Shown here: piece by piece, positions 33,380 to 43,845 of the stretch
How the letters are laid out: every line of letters begins with the position of its first letter
How positions within the stretch are numbered: position 1 is the stretch's first letter
Assembly: GCA_021234155.1 (NCBI GenBank)
Contig: JAJEKV010000002.1
Location: 38,613,841-38,677,840, forward strand
Length of the DNA: 64,000 bases
Reading direction: 5' to 3'
DNA from: Isoetes taiwanensis
Lineage: Eukaryota; Streptophyta; Lycopodiopsida; Isoetales; Isoetaceae
Program-made: the position numbers and the translations under genes
Notes under the pieces: generated by a model
Databases searched by the model: none
Seen by the model: only the letters and a program-made list of their open reading frames with translations
Told to the model about the DNA's origin: nothing

Positions 33380-34485
33380 CCTATGTCTGGGTGAGGCAAC
33401 CTATGGTTTTGCACAACATACTCCTAAACTCGTGTCCCCAACAACTAGCATATAAAATATTAGCTAATATAGGGAACAATTAATTTAAAAGTGTCTAGTT
33501 AATGTTTGCAATCGCTCAAACTGGAATGGATTTTGAACGTCCATACTTATGTTAGGCCTAACTACTACAATTCAAACCAATAGTGAGTCCGTTGGGAAGA
33601 GAAATATTCGCGGCGGCCTTGGCCGCCACGATAAATTTCGTGTATAATAATGAAGCTATCTTTGCGACCTTCTGTTTATGAATTTGTGCAGTTGACTTGT
33701 CCTATATTCTGTTGGAAGTTATGGAGCGGATATATGGGTCCAGCAGCTGGGCGCAATGGGAGGGAGTAAATTCTTATGATCAGAAGGTAAGGACATAAGA
33801 ATTTATTTGCAAAGTTGTTACATTCTTGGTTTGTCTTCTCATTCGTTGCACATAATGCTTAAGTGATAATTTAGATGTTTTCTTGCACCTTCTAATCGGT
33901 GGCTTTAAGCATAGATGCATGTAGCTTTCATGTGCAATCATGCTCTCCTTACCTGTGCATTGAAGTGATCCTATTTCTTTTTCTCTATTCTGTTGTGCAG
34001 GACTTCATATCTAGACTTCATATTTGTTCATTAGCAGCAGGCTAGAGGAATGTCTTGTGCTAAAGATAATGCATGGCAATACAATTATGCAATATAGTCA
34101 ATAACAAGTTTTGGTTCATAAAAGTGTAGATGGGAATGCACATCTCCTAACATGTTGATTTGCATGTCTTTTTCAGCTATAGTGCACTACATCTGATATC
34201 ATTTTACAAATAGCTTAAGCTTAGGTGCAGTGCTTGGAGTTATGCTTCTACAAAGCTTTATCAAGAGGTAGTATATCTTACCTAATTTCTATTATAGCAT
34301 GAAACTTCTTTTGTTCATGCTACATCTTCACTGGCTAAATCCCCAAACAAATTTTCCATATTTTATATAACATTTCTCATTATTGCAAATTTCAACAAGA
34401 TGTGAAGGATGTGTCATGAAAGAAAACGTTTAGTTTCACACATATTTAGTCTGGATCTAGATAAACAATTTTGCACCTTTTTATT
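33380..34485. other. no gene seen
   Basis: AT-rich non-coding sequence without long ORFs, domains or internal repeats. Confidence 0.5.
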
Positions 34486-34488
34486 CAG

Positions 34489-34660
34489 TGGCAGTCTCTA
34501 TCCATGTTCTAAGAGCTGGCACATGATAGTTGTTTAGTGCATTGGATCGACAGTTTCTTATCCATGTTCTAAGAGCTGGCACATGATAGTTGTTTAGTGC
34601 ATTGGATGGACAGTTTCTTATCTATGTCTAAGAGTTGTCACATGATAGATATGTGCATCT
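34489..34660. repeat. 60-bp tandem repeat, 2.7 copies
   Basis: Unit TCCATGTTCTAAGAGCTGGC... occurs at 34501 and 34561 with one difference in 60, and partly and more diverged at 34621. The first two copies arose recently. Confidence 0.95.
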
Positions 34661-35480
34661 ATGTGGGAATAAATTGCTATGTAAGTTTATCTCTGTGATT
34701 ATAATACATGCAATGAAGTGGCTAAAGACACTTGTTAGCTTTGGCCTTTGATTCCTGTTAGAGCAGAACTTTCAAGATTGTCATAATGGACAAATAACAT
34801 GTTATCTCTACCTCTGCATGGTAAACATTTTACTTTCTATAACCTTTTCCACTGCTCGTTGTTGTTTTATATCATTTGAAGATCTTGTAAGATTTCGATA
34901 TTAATAAAGAGGGTTCAATTCCCTGCAGCTACAAATTATAATCTTAACAAACCTATAAGATAAAAAAAAATTGGATGTATGATTAATGTTTTTTCTAAGG
35001 AAAATGGTACGATTACAAAAGTACTACTTAGCGAAGAAATTTGGTAACACAATACCACATTCAAACATCGAGTTGCTAGTGTAGTTTGACATGGTTTGGA
35101 CTAGAGAAATGACAAAAATTCTTTGCCTTCAATATGCTAAAGCCTTCTTGTTTCAATGCTCCACAGCTCAGTAAATTCAAAAAAACCTATAGGAAATTAT
35201 GGCTCGTTGTTTTCAGTTTCCATTCTGTGTATTGGCCACTTAGCTAAAAATATGGTCAATGTGTGCTTAACATTTAGTATATATTGGCCATATGGTTGCT
35301 ATAACATTTAACATCAGGGCATAAAATTGATACTGGGTAGCAGAAATCACCGTCCGGACGTCGCTTAAAGTGCTTAAACGCAGCGATTTTTCATCACATA
35401 ATAAGCATTTAACCTGCGGTGCTTATTTAGACAAGCACCTGATGAAATATTTTTTGGTTGATTCACAATAATTCTTCACG
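34661..35480. other. no gene seen
   Basis: AT-rich. Near 35350-35430 a short palindromic region (AAGTGCTTAAACGC and TAAGCATTTAACC...GGTGCTTATT) repeats the GCTTA motif, without evident function. Confidence 0.45.
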
Positions 35481-35483
35481 AAA

Positions 35484-35893
35484 GTGACTCAAATTTGATC
35501 TCCTAATAGGTTTTTGCATCTTCAATCTAATGGAAGAGACGGCATTAGATTTTATGAAGCCGTTTGTGAGATATAAGCTTTTCCCTTATAGATACCAGAA
35601 ATCATTTTTTAGCTTTTTTCACTATCAATCCTCTATGGAATGATCTGAAACTTGACCTCCAAAGACGTTTTTGCATCACGAATCCAATGGAATAGACAGC
35701 ATCAAATTCTGTATTGTAGTTTGTAAGATATTAGGCTTTTACGGTAAAATATCAGAAATCGTTTTTTGGCCTCTTGCGGTGAAAATTCTCAATGGATTTA
35801 ACTGAAACTTGGTGTCCTAGGACATTTTTGTACTATGAATCCATAGGAACTGACGGCAATCCATTTCGTCAAGTAGTTTATGAGATATTGGCT
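35484..35893. repeat. 157-bp diverged tandem repeat, about 2.6 units
   Basis: Units start at 35484, 35641 and 35798, so the spacing is 157 bases both times. Shared marks per unit are an AACTTG/AATTTG start, TTTTTGCATC or TTTTTGTACT, AATGGAA/ATAGGAA followed by GAC or CTGAC, GTTTGTGAGAT/GTTTGTAAGAT/GTTTATGAGAT, and (first two) TATCAGAAATC-type text. Strong divergence indicates age. Confidence 0.8.
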
Positions 35894-36248
35894 TCTACTC
35901 TATGGCAACCTTGATCGAATTTTTCATGATTGTGCTCAAAATATGCACAGGTAGAAGCTGCAATTTCATAAGGATTCTTAGTTTTGGATGCCGATTCCAA
36001 TGAGCCATAGCTTGCTGTATTTGGTGAAGTAGATCAAATGCCACAAATGGAGTGTCGTTGCTGCTGTTACGAAGCATCGGGCTCATATCAAGAAATTTTA
36101 GCCGTTGATTGATTTTGACGGTCCTAATGGTCCAGGTCTTCTCATAGTGTCCATTTATTTACGTGCTTAATATGTGCTTCGCCAAAAATTGTACCCCACT
36201 AGCAATTTTGTACCCATCATGTGTGCTTATGAGATATATAAATTCACT
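35894..36248. other. no gene seen
   Basis: Non-coding sequence between the tandem repeat and the mitochondrial rRNA-like fragment; only chance ORFs. Confidence 0.4.
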
Positions 36249-36337
36249 GAGGACTCGAAGAAGCAAGCCCCGGCTAACTCCGTGCCAACAGGTGCAGTAA
36301 GACAGAGGGAGCGAGTGTTATTTGGAATGACTAGGCT
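36249..36337 (+). pseudogene. rrn18: fragment of mitochondrial small-subunit rRNA (nuclear copy)
   Basis: The text GGACTCGAAGAAGC, CCCCGGCTAACTCCGTGCCA, GTAAGACAGAGGGAGCGAG and GGAATGACTAGGC follows the 530-loop region of bacterial-type small-subunit rRNA. GTAAGAC and the GAAGCCCCGGC form fit my recollection of plant mitochondrial rrn18 better than plastid 16S. CG dinucleotides of the loop (GCCGCGG) have decayed to GGTGCAG. It is about 90 bases and cannot be an active rRNA gene. A plastid or bacterial source is less likely but not excluded. Confidence 0.75.
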
Positions 36338-37925
36338 GTCATGTAAAACAATTCCTTAACAATTATATATGCCCAAGAAAGGCCAATATGCAATCTTTCT
36401 CTGCTTCATGCATCATCTTGTCATATTTGCAGGTGATCAGAGCAATATCTATATAAGGGGTTTTGCAAAGACCGAGCTGACCATGATTGTTCCATAATTG
36501 AATTGGCAGTGCCATCTACCTTATATATGGGAACAACTCGACCAATGGTCCACTATGGGGGGGAACCATCTGGTAGCACCCTGTTGAATATAGTAGTCAA
36601 CACCGGTACTATGGATGGTCCTGCCCATTTGAGCAACTCCACCTGCATACCATCCAGATCTGGCGCTTTTCTATTGGCTACATGCTGTAGGCTCTAGTCT
36701 ACATCTGCCTCCGTAGTTTACAGCGCTGGGCCATGCTGTGGGAGCACCATCATCTGTGCTCCCTGAGGATCATAAAGCTGATGCAAGTATTTTCCCCACT
36801 GTTTGGACGTGATGTTCCCTGTAGGCTGGACTGGCCTTTTGAGCAACCTTCGACAGAAGGTCCTGGAATGACGGTCCAGGACGAAGAACATTTCATGTTT
36901 GATGGGCCGCGATGTACCTGGCCTTTTTAGCCTTAAGGAGAAGGCGGTATTATATGACCATGTGTGTGCGTAGAGCAGCGTCCGTGACCTGGCAGAGTCA
37001 GCGTTTGTGTTCCTTGCACTCCGCACCAAACCAACGGTTACGCAGGAAGGCCGTGGCCCTGTGATCTGTCGGGGACGGCTTCTCCCAAAACAACTTGTTG
37101 CCGCCGCCTTGAGCACGTCAATCAGCCTGTTCGCCTGTTGGTCTAGTGTAGGGGATTGTAAAGTGCCTACCGAGTTATCTGTGAGCATCTAGACGTAAGC
37201 CTCTGCATGCTCATAGTCCAGTCACAACTGAGGCATATGAGGGGGTGCTGCATAGGAGGTTGGAACAATCTGCTAAGCCAGTTGCAAGTAGAGTGGTAGG
37301 TGGTCCAAGTCCACCTCCTCATCTCTATTATCCATCCGCACTCAGAAATGCTTGAGAACATGTATATCATGTTCTACAACCAACACATAGTCCACCACAC
37401 TAGATCCACCCCCAGTTCTCCTACCTGCAAATGTGTTTGTGAGAGCATAGCCACTGTGCCAGTCCATTGAAGATTACAAAATCAAAAGATACTGTACAAT
37501 AACACCAACTGACTACCATATTGCATAGCCTAATTGTCATTTGATACCCATGGCCAAGCTCCTTCTGAAGGGCGCCATTGCAACACAACGTCAGCCAAGG
37601 GACCAAACCTCATGGTCTATTCCATGCCAGTGTGCGCATTGAAGTCTTTAACTAGCATGATTCTACCCAAGTACAGGATGTCATCATATAGATCAACGCG
37701 TAAAGGTCTAGCCTATCCATATCCATGTGGATGTGGTTGGAGTTGCTCTCGACATGTGGAAAGTGGCAGGCTTGCCACAAAGAGATGGCTGTCACTGCAG
37801 TGCTGCGCGCACCCCCTATCCATCTTCACAGGAGACTGACTGCACCAACACTGCCCTCGGTAATATAGGCGACCCCTCCATGTCCCCTCTTTCCAGTGCA
37901 CTCATTGAAGATAGAGTAGTGTTGA

Positions 37926-38158
37926 TATCCTGGCAAGCGGGTAACCTGTGTCCTGCATGTTCCACGTTTCCATGAGGAAGATGAGGTCCGTATCTGCAAC
38001 AACCGAGTTGAGACTATCTCACTTGGGACTATCTCCCTTCTATCCTGGCAAGCGGGTAACCTGTGTCCTGCATGTTCCACATTTCCATGAGGAAGATGAG
38101 GTCCGTATCTGCAGCAACCGAGTTGAGACTATCTCACTTGAGACTATCTCCCTTCTAC
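37926..38158. repeat. 115-bp tandem duplication inside the LINE
   Basis: TATCCTGGCAAGCGGGTAAC starts at 37926 and again at 38041; the two units differ at only a few positions. The duplication lies in the endonuclease-coding part of LINE copy 2. Confidence 0.92.
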
Positions 38159-39243
38159 CATAGGAAGCCCGACAATTCCAGGACCCTATGCAAAGACACA
38201 ATCCCTATTTGCTATTAGAAGCTGGGGTTGTTGATTCAGTGGAGACTGCACAAGAAGGGGTGATAGAGGTGGAGGCTGCATGTGGCATGCAGGTAGTGAC
38301 AGGTGTGGCAACAGGGGCAGGGTATGCGCTTGTAGTAGGTGCAGCAGTGGAATGGGTTGAAGCAGCTGGGGCTCCAGCAGCAGGGCCCTAAGGGTTTGCA
38401 GCACTTGCAACAACATTTAGTGGCCAGATTATTTGCATCTTGCCCCGGATCAGTCCTGCAGCTTTTGCATGCTTTCAAATGCTCTTGACCTTGTCTAACA
38501 CGTGCCTGCGGTCTTCTTGTTGTGCAGGAGTCAGATCTCAGTCTTGCAGTTCTCTGCTGCTCATTCTTGTGCATCCCTGACCATGAATATGGCTACCCAG
38601 GGGCGGTTAGGACGCTAGACTCCATGGCAACTTGCTATGACAATGTGTATGGGTATATGGAATGTCATCCGAGCAAGGATCTGCGTTTGAAGCCGGTGGA
38701 TGAGGTTCTCTCTTGCCTCCTCTACCAGGTCGCGCACTATAGATTGTGTCTCCTTCGTCTCCGCTCCTGGAGCTCTCGAATGGTCGAATTGACGCTGGCT
38801 GCCGCGGCAGGTGTTGCTTGTGGCTGGCATGGTATTGGTTGTGGCCTGGACGTGCAGCTGTGGATGGCCTTGACTGGCGTCATGCATGCTGTTGCGCATG
38901 TGGGACTGCTTTGGCCTGTGCATTAGCCTCTCCTTTCTGGAGCCGGAAGCTCGACTCCTATTGGACTCATTGCTGTCTTGCCAGTTCATGCATACACCGT
39001 TGCAACTGCTCATGCGCTTCTGCGTGGACGCCCTTGCCTTGCGGGGCGACGACTGCCTATAACTCCTGCAATTCGCAATCTCGAGCATCAGAGTTGTGCT
39101 CCAGGTTCTGCAAGTGGGTGTCCAGGACAAGGTTCATCTCTTGTGAGGGCACTTCCCCTGTCTCGGCCCTATTCTGGAGGGCTAGCTATGACTGGCTTTC
39201 TTGAAAGGTAGTCTGGACGGCTCGCATCATGGTGGTGGCCTCC

Positions 39244-39806
39244 TCAACTTCTGATTGAAGATAGGAAAATGGTTTTCGTTGTCTCCTGTTCCGCATGCTG
39301 CCTATCTTGTATCACAGCTTCTATAGTAGTGGAGAGGGAGTCCAGATGAGCCCGCAGGTCAGTGAGATCTTGCTTATCCTGTTGCCGCTCAAAATGCACT
39401 AAGCGGAGACCATCTTCTAGCTGCTGTGTTGGGGTCTCCAGCTCTGTCACCTGCTGCTTCTCTGTTGCCAACTGTATGAACATCTGGGGTATTAAGGTCT
39501 GCACCTCTTCTTTCAGGCCTGCAATCCGAGTTCTATTATCCTCAATTCTCGCCTCCATTTGCCTCAAGGCCTCAACCGACACATGGTTTGCCGTCGGGTT
39601 TGAGCGGCAGTCAGCCCCCTCATGGGCTGATCTTGTTGATTGAGCTTTTGTCCATGCCGTCTTCCACATGAAAGAGGCCTCTCCCTTGTCCTTGCCGTCT
39701 GCTCTAGGCCATTTTTGTGTTGGCCCACCCACTTGCTCCTCCCAGGAGAGCTCATCATGTGGGGGGCGTCAGGTTGTCGGTGTTCCTGGACATGAGGCGA
39801 GATCAC
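39244..39806 (-). CDS. coiled-coil ORF1-like protein of LINE family J
   Basis: Open for 162 codons from 39732, with another frame to 39806. It is rich in Gln, Glu, Leu and Thr in heptad-like order (QMEARIEDNRTRIAGLKEEV through LRAHLDSLSTTIEAVIQ), strongly suggesting a long coiled coil. Its position 5' of the endonuclease on the same strand makes an ORF1-type RNA-binding or trimerising protein likely. No CCHC knuckle is seen. Confidence 0.55.
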
Positions 39807-39900
39807 GGGGGCTAGGTGTCCAAATTGGGATCAGGGTAGGGGGTTACACAAGTAGCCATGACTGTTTGGGGTGCGGGGGGTGAGGTCCGGGTAGGAATTA

Positions 39901-40925
39901 GGGCAAGAGGGAAGTATTGCTCTGAGGACGTTTTGGATGCTTAGAATCCAATTTGGGGACTCAAAAATGTCAGCAACACAACATTCTGGGAGCTAGAGGC
40001 AAAACCCTAGTGAGAGAAAGGGCAAGAGAGAAGTGTTGCTCTATTGACATTTTGGACGCTTAGAATCCAATTTAGAGACTCATAAACAGACGTTTGCGAG
40101 AAATTCCTCTAATAATCCCTAATTGTTTATTACATATAGTTTTGAGTTTAGGTTCCTAGTGGTGCCGCTTACAGCGCTGCCATAGCTTCCCTTGTAGCGA
40201 CCGACAAAACTTCTCCTGTTTCTTATCCGACGTGAAGCACTTGTGAAGGAGAAGGATCCCTATTGAGCAACTCCGCTTTGCCTTTAACAACACCATTTTA
40301 TCTCATTGTTCCATATTATCTTCTGCATTGTTCCATTTTCTCTCTTCAGCAAGGCATTACGGTTGATCAGAAGTTTTAAGAAGCTTATTCTTCCCATTCT
40401 CCCATTTGCAGAGCAGAGCTTATTCTTTCCATTCTCTTGTTTGCAGCCATCGACAAAGCGTTTGTAACCTGTTTGTGCTTTTGTCTGGTGATCCCATGTT
40501 CTTTAGGATTTCTGCAAATGGGAAGACAGAATGAAGCAGCTTTGAAACCCTTTCTTTGCAGGTTTGCAATGACGACCTATTGCCAGATCCCTTGTTTCGC
40601 TTGCATTGCTCTGTTTCGGTTGCATTGATCTTCTTTAAAATCCGAGTGCGTGCTTTTATACATATTTGTGGCAATTCCTCATCGTAGTAAACCTTGGATA
40701 TTGGAAGTCCCCAGCATGCAAAAATTTGTAAGAACAGAACCAAACGTCGGCTTACGTTTGGTAGCCAGCCGGATTTCTGGATCTTCGGCCAGCGTCAACG
40801 CCTGCCAGTTAACCGGCCAGAAACCCCTCAATCCGGCCGGTTACCTAGCAGAAAAATGCGTCAGCACAACAATCTAAGAGCTAGAGCCAAAATCCTAGTG
40901 AGAGAAAGGGCAAGAGAGAAGTTTA
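39901..40925. repeat. 119-bp tandem pair and a third dispersed copy
   Basis: GGGCAAGAGGGAAGTATTGC at 39901 recurs as GGGCAAGAGAGAAGTGTTGC at 40020, each followed by a related GGA(C/T)GCTTAGAATCCAATTT block. The middle part (39961-40033) recurs at 40854-40921. The 820 bases between the second and third copies (40034-40853) hold only chance ORFs. The copies flank the 5' side of LINE copy 2 and may be part of its promoter. Confidence 0.75.
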
Positions 40926-40929
40926 TATA

Positions 40930-41360
40930 GTTGGCTAGTTGCACAAACCGTAGTTTTGTTACATAAGATTTGGAATGTTTAGGGGACATATTGTACGAAA
41001 GTGGTATATTTTTAGAGCAAAAAGATTCTTTCATTTTCTTGTATTCTGAGAACTGTTTGGGATGGGTCGGGCACGATGCCTCCATAGTTCGATGCGAGCT
41101 CTATGAATAGAAGCTGGCCTATATTTTTTTTTGGCATGGCCAATCTGGATTGCAAGCCGATTCCGACATTCTATAAATCATCTTCTTCGACTCTGGTGCT
41201 GCTGAACCCATCAGGTAAGCCTCTTTGCCTCTGTATTTTCAGCTTGTCTATTTGCGCTGTGTTGCAAGCTTTGTGCTATGAGGAGGGAAGCCAGGAAAGG
41301 GTGATCTGCCAGACATGCCCAGCCAGGCTCATCCTCTGCTAAATCTGCTGCAGATGGAGG
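40930..41360. other. no recognised gene
   Basis: Short ORFs only; a plus-strand one at 41103-41342 (MNRSWPIFFFGMANLDCKPI) is unrecognised and shares no visible frame continuity with the next block. Confidence 0.35.
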
Positions 41361-42897
41361 TAGCTATGGTGTGGATGATGAGGGAATTGGGTTGTTGGAT
41401 GTGAGTGTGACACTGGGTGTGGCTGGAATGGATGCACCCAGAGAATTCTTTGGCATGCTTGTTAGCTTCTGTGAACAAGACTGTGTTGTAGGTGCCGTGG
41501 TAGTAGAGAGGGGAGTGGCTTAGACCATCTGCACTATTAGTGCGTTAGAGTTGGGCTCAAGGTGCCTAGAGCTGTCAATCTGGCCATGAAGAAGAGGTTT
41601 GGCAAGGGAGCTAGGAAACCCGTTGGTGTTGTTCTTATTTGCAAGGCACTCAAGAACATCAGACTGCATTGCTTTGAGGGGCTCATTGGCTACTCTATGA
41701 AGGATACGGGTAAGCCACATTTTAGGATCCACATCAAGAATGTCTCTGAGAGGCAATTAGAGATGGGCAAAGATCTGTATTTGCTTTACGGTGTAGGAGA
41801 CGTGAAGCATATTAGCATTGTGCTTGATAACAGAAACATATTAGGAAGGGCTCTTCACCTCATAAATTATCACAAAGGGAGGCAGCTCACAGCTAGCCTT
41901 GTTTACACAATTATCAGATGCTTAGAACTGGCAAGATCATCCTGTCAACCAGTTGGATCCTCCCTTCGAAAACGGCATTCATATCCGAGCATAGGGTGAA
42001 GGCTGCCTGGCACCTTACCTTAAACTCCAGGGTTGCATTGCCTAGTGACGTCCGCTGTGTGTTGTATGGGATTCAAGCTGGGATGGAGCCTATTCAAAGG
42101 CTTGGCAAAGGATGGAAGCGGTATCGGGATGAGGCTGGGACGCCTGGGAACATGGACGAGAACTTTGTTGAGGGGCAAGACGATGAATATAGGCCCGAGG
42201 CCATGCCTGATGAGCCTGGGACTTCTTACATTCCTTTGGATACTGCAGATATACAATGGCTGTTGGTTGAGTTGGTGTACGGAGCATCTTTGTAAATATT
42301 TTGCATTTGTTTTGACATTATTTATTTGTTTGCAGTTACTTGTTGATGCCTGGATTAGAGATGGGGCAAAGCAATGGGGCTGCTGCTGCCAGGTAACCTC
42401 GTGCTGCCATGGATGGTGGGCCTGTTGTTGGTGGGCAGCCCATAGCTCATGTCAGCAGCAGCCCTGTTGGGGTTGTGGGATTGAGGCCAGCACCAGGTAA
42501 TGGGGTGATTGACATTAGTGATGATGAGCCTTCTCCTTCCCCTCCTCGTAGGCCCGTTGCACCTAGCTCTAGCATTCATCTTGTGATACACAATGCTATG
42601 TCATCTCCTGTTGTTTTTTCCCCGAACGGGGAGCGAGTGCAGGTAGCTTTGGATGTGATCTCTTCTATTGTGAACATTAATACTCCTGCAGAATCAGCGG
42701 CAGCATCATTTCAGCTGTTTAGGATGCAATTGGGGCGGTTATTCTCTGCTCTTAAGGATGCAGTCTCCCACATGGAGTGGGAGGAGGTGGAGGTTAGTCT
42801 TGCGGAGAGGCACCATATGCGTGCTCATATGAACCTGGCGAGGGTACTGCTGATTAGGAAGCTGCGCAGAATTGATGCCTCAGCCATGAACAATAAC
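41361..42897 (+). pseudogene. coding block of an unknown protein family
   Basis: Three plus-strand frames follow each other. Part A (to about 41925) includes KPVGVVLICKALKNIRLHCF, SERQLEMGKDLYLLYGVGDV and ILGRALHLINYHKGRQLTAS. One lost base near 41920 moves it into part B (to 42292): LRTGKIILSTSWILPSKTAF, LPSDVRCVLYGIQAGMEPIQ, then an acidic tail ending DTADIQWLLVEL. A likely intron (GTGTACGG at about 42273 to TTTGCAG at about 42336) leads to MGQSNGAAAA and, after a TAA, part C (42409-42897, 163 codons): Pro-rich start with VIDISDDEPSPSPP, a helical end and the stop after DASAMNNN. Codon use is richer in G+C than the surroundings. I recognise no domain; gene or mobile-element origin is open. 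Confidence 0.45.
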
Positions 42898-42900
42898 TAG

Positions 42901-43845
42901 ATGTTGCTTTGCTGCTTGTGTCTTTATTTTTTGTGTTGTCTGTTTCTTGATCCTCTATGTGTGGTCTGTTGCATATGGAAAAGCAAAAAAAAAAGCTAAA
43001 AAAAGGGTGTGGAAATCGATTGCTTTTGTGGAATGGAAAAAAAAAACATCTGTTTTATTGTGTAAGAGATGCCCATATATGTATGGTTGATTGGCATTGC
43101 TTGAATGGGTTGAAAACAGGAAAAATAAAATGAAAAATAAGGAGAGAATGGTGTCTGATTGCATTTGCATGATGCATGGGATTAGCCCCTGCCCTTTAAG
43201 GGCGGGCGTGCTGCATGGAGCTGCAATGGGCGCAGGGGATTTGACTCCTCCAGCCCGTGTTCTCTCATCAATTTCAAATTCGAATTGGGGAAGATAGTTT
43301 CTTAGCTTTTATGGATGCAGCAGACGGACCCACAGACCCGTAAAAGCACATTGTTTTTTGCTGGCTTGTGTTACAAGTTTTGAAGTGCTTGATATTGTAG
43401 AGAAGGCCGATTTGCTGGTTTCCTCTTGTGAAGGGATAATAACAGGTTTTATTTAGGTAGATTCTATTCCGAGGTCAATGTCGTGTGGCCCGCCCTTGCC
43501 AAAGGTTGTCAAAGGCCTAAATTATAGAGCCACCTAAGTGTTTGACCCGCCAAATGCTGAGGTGTACGGTTGGTGGGATGGCCCTAGAGGGAATATCCAC
43601 CAGGATATATTCCCATCCGAGGGCTGGGAATTGGCTGGAGGGCCTTCCTCCGGTAAAGAAAATTAATTCTAGGAGTTTTCGAACTACTAGAATTCGAATA
43701 CAATGGAAAAATGTGAATATTCGAAGTTCGGATGACGATTGACGATGCCAAAAATTTGCTTCGTGCATTGCATGGTCAAATGATGGAATATATTTGACCT
43801 AATGATAGGCCTAGTAAATTATTGCCACACGCTACGCTACTCTGG
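42901..43845. other. intergenic sequence upstream of the AAE-like gene
   Basis: A-rich runs near 42985-43050 and several chance ORFs. The last few hundred bases should hold the promoter of the following gene; no clear TATA box could be chosen with confidence. Confidence 0.4.

Larger units (their letters stand above)
36440..39880 (-). mobile_element. decayed LINE, family J copy 2, lacking its 3' half
   Basis: In minus-strand order: a coiled-coil ORF1-like protein (39806-39244; VEALRQMEARIEDNRTRIAG, LATEKQQVTELETPTQQLE), more low-conservation coding text, an endonuclease with LDHLPLYLQLAQQ in place of the SDH motif (near 37300), then the linker (RPVQPTGNITSKQW) and the start of RT (APDLDGMQVELLKWAG near 36640). 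It ends at RT before the catalytic YADD, so the 3' half is missing. That is the reverse of the usual 5' truncation of LINEs and points to a later deletion or break. Many stops and a tandem duplication inside the endonuclease show it is dead. Confidence 0.82.

Noticed and set aside
36236-36340. Possible plastid 16S rRNA insertion
   Set aside because: GTAAGAC and the CCCCGGCTAACTCC context fit mitochondrial rrn18 better, as far as memory allows; still listed as needing a search.
38188-39211. Several plus-strand ORFs (67-152 codons) in this region
   Set aside because: They lie opposite the minus-strand LINE copy 2 and show low-complexity translations; they are shadows of its coding strand.
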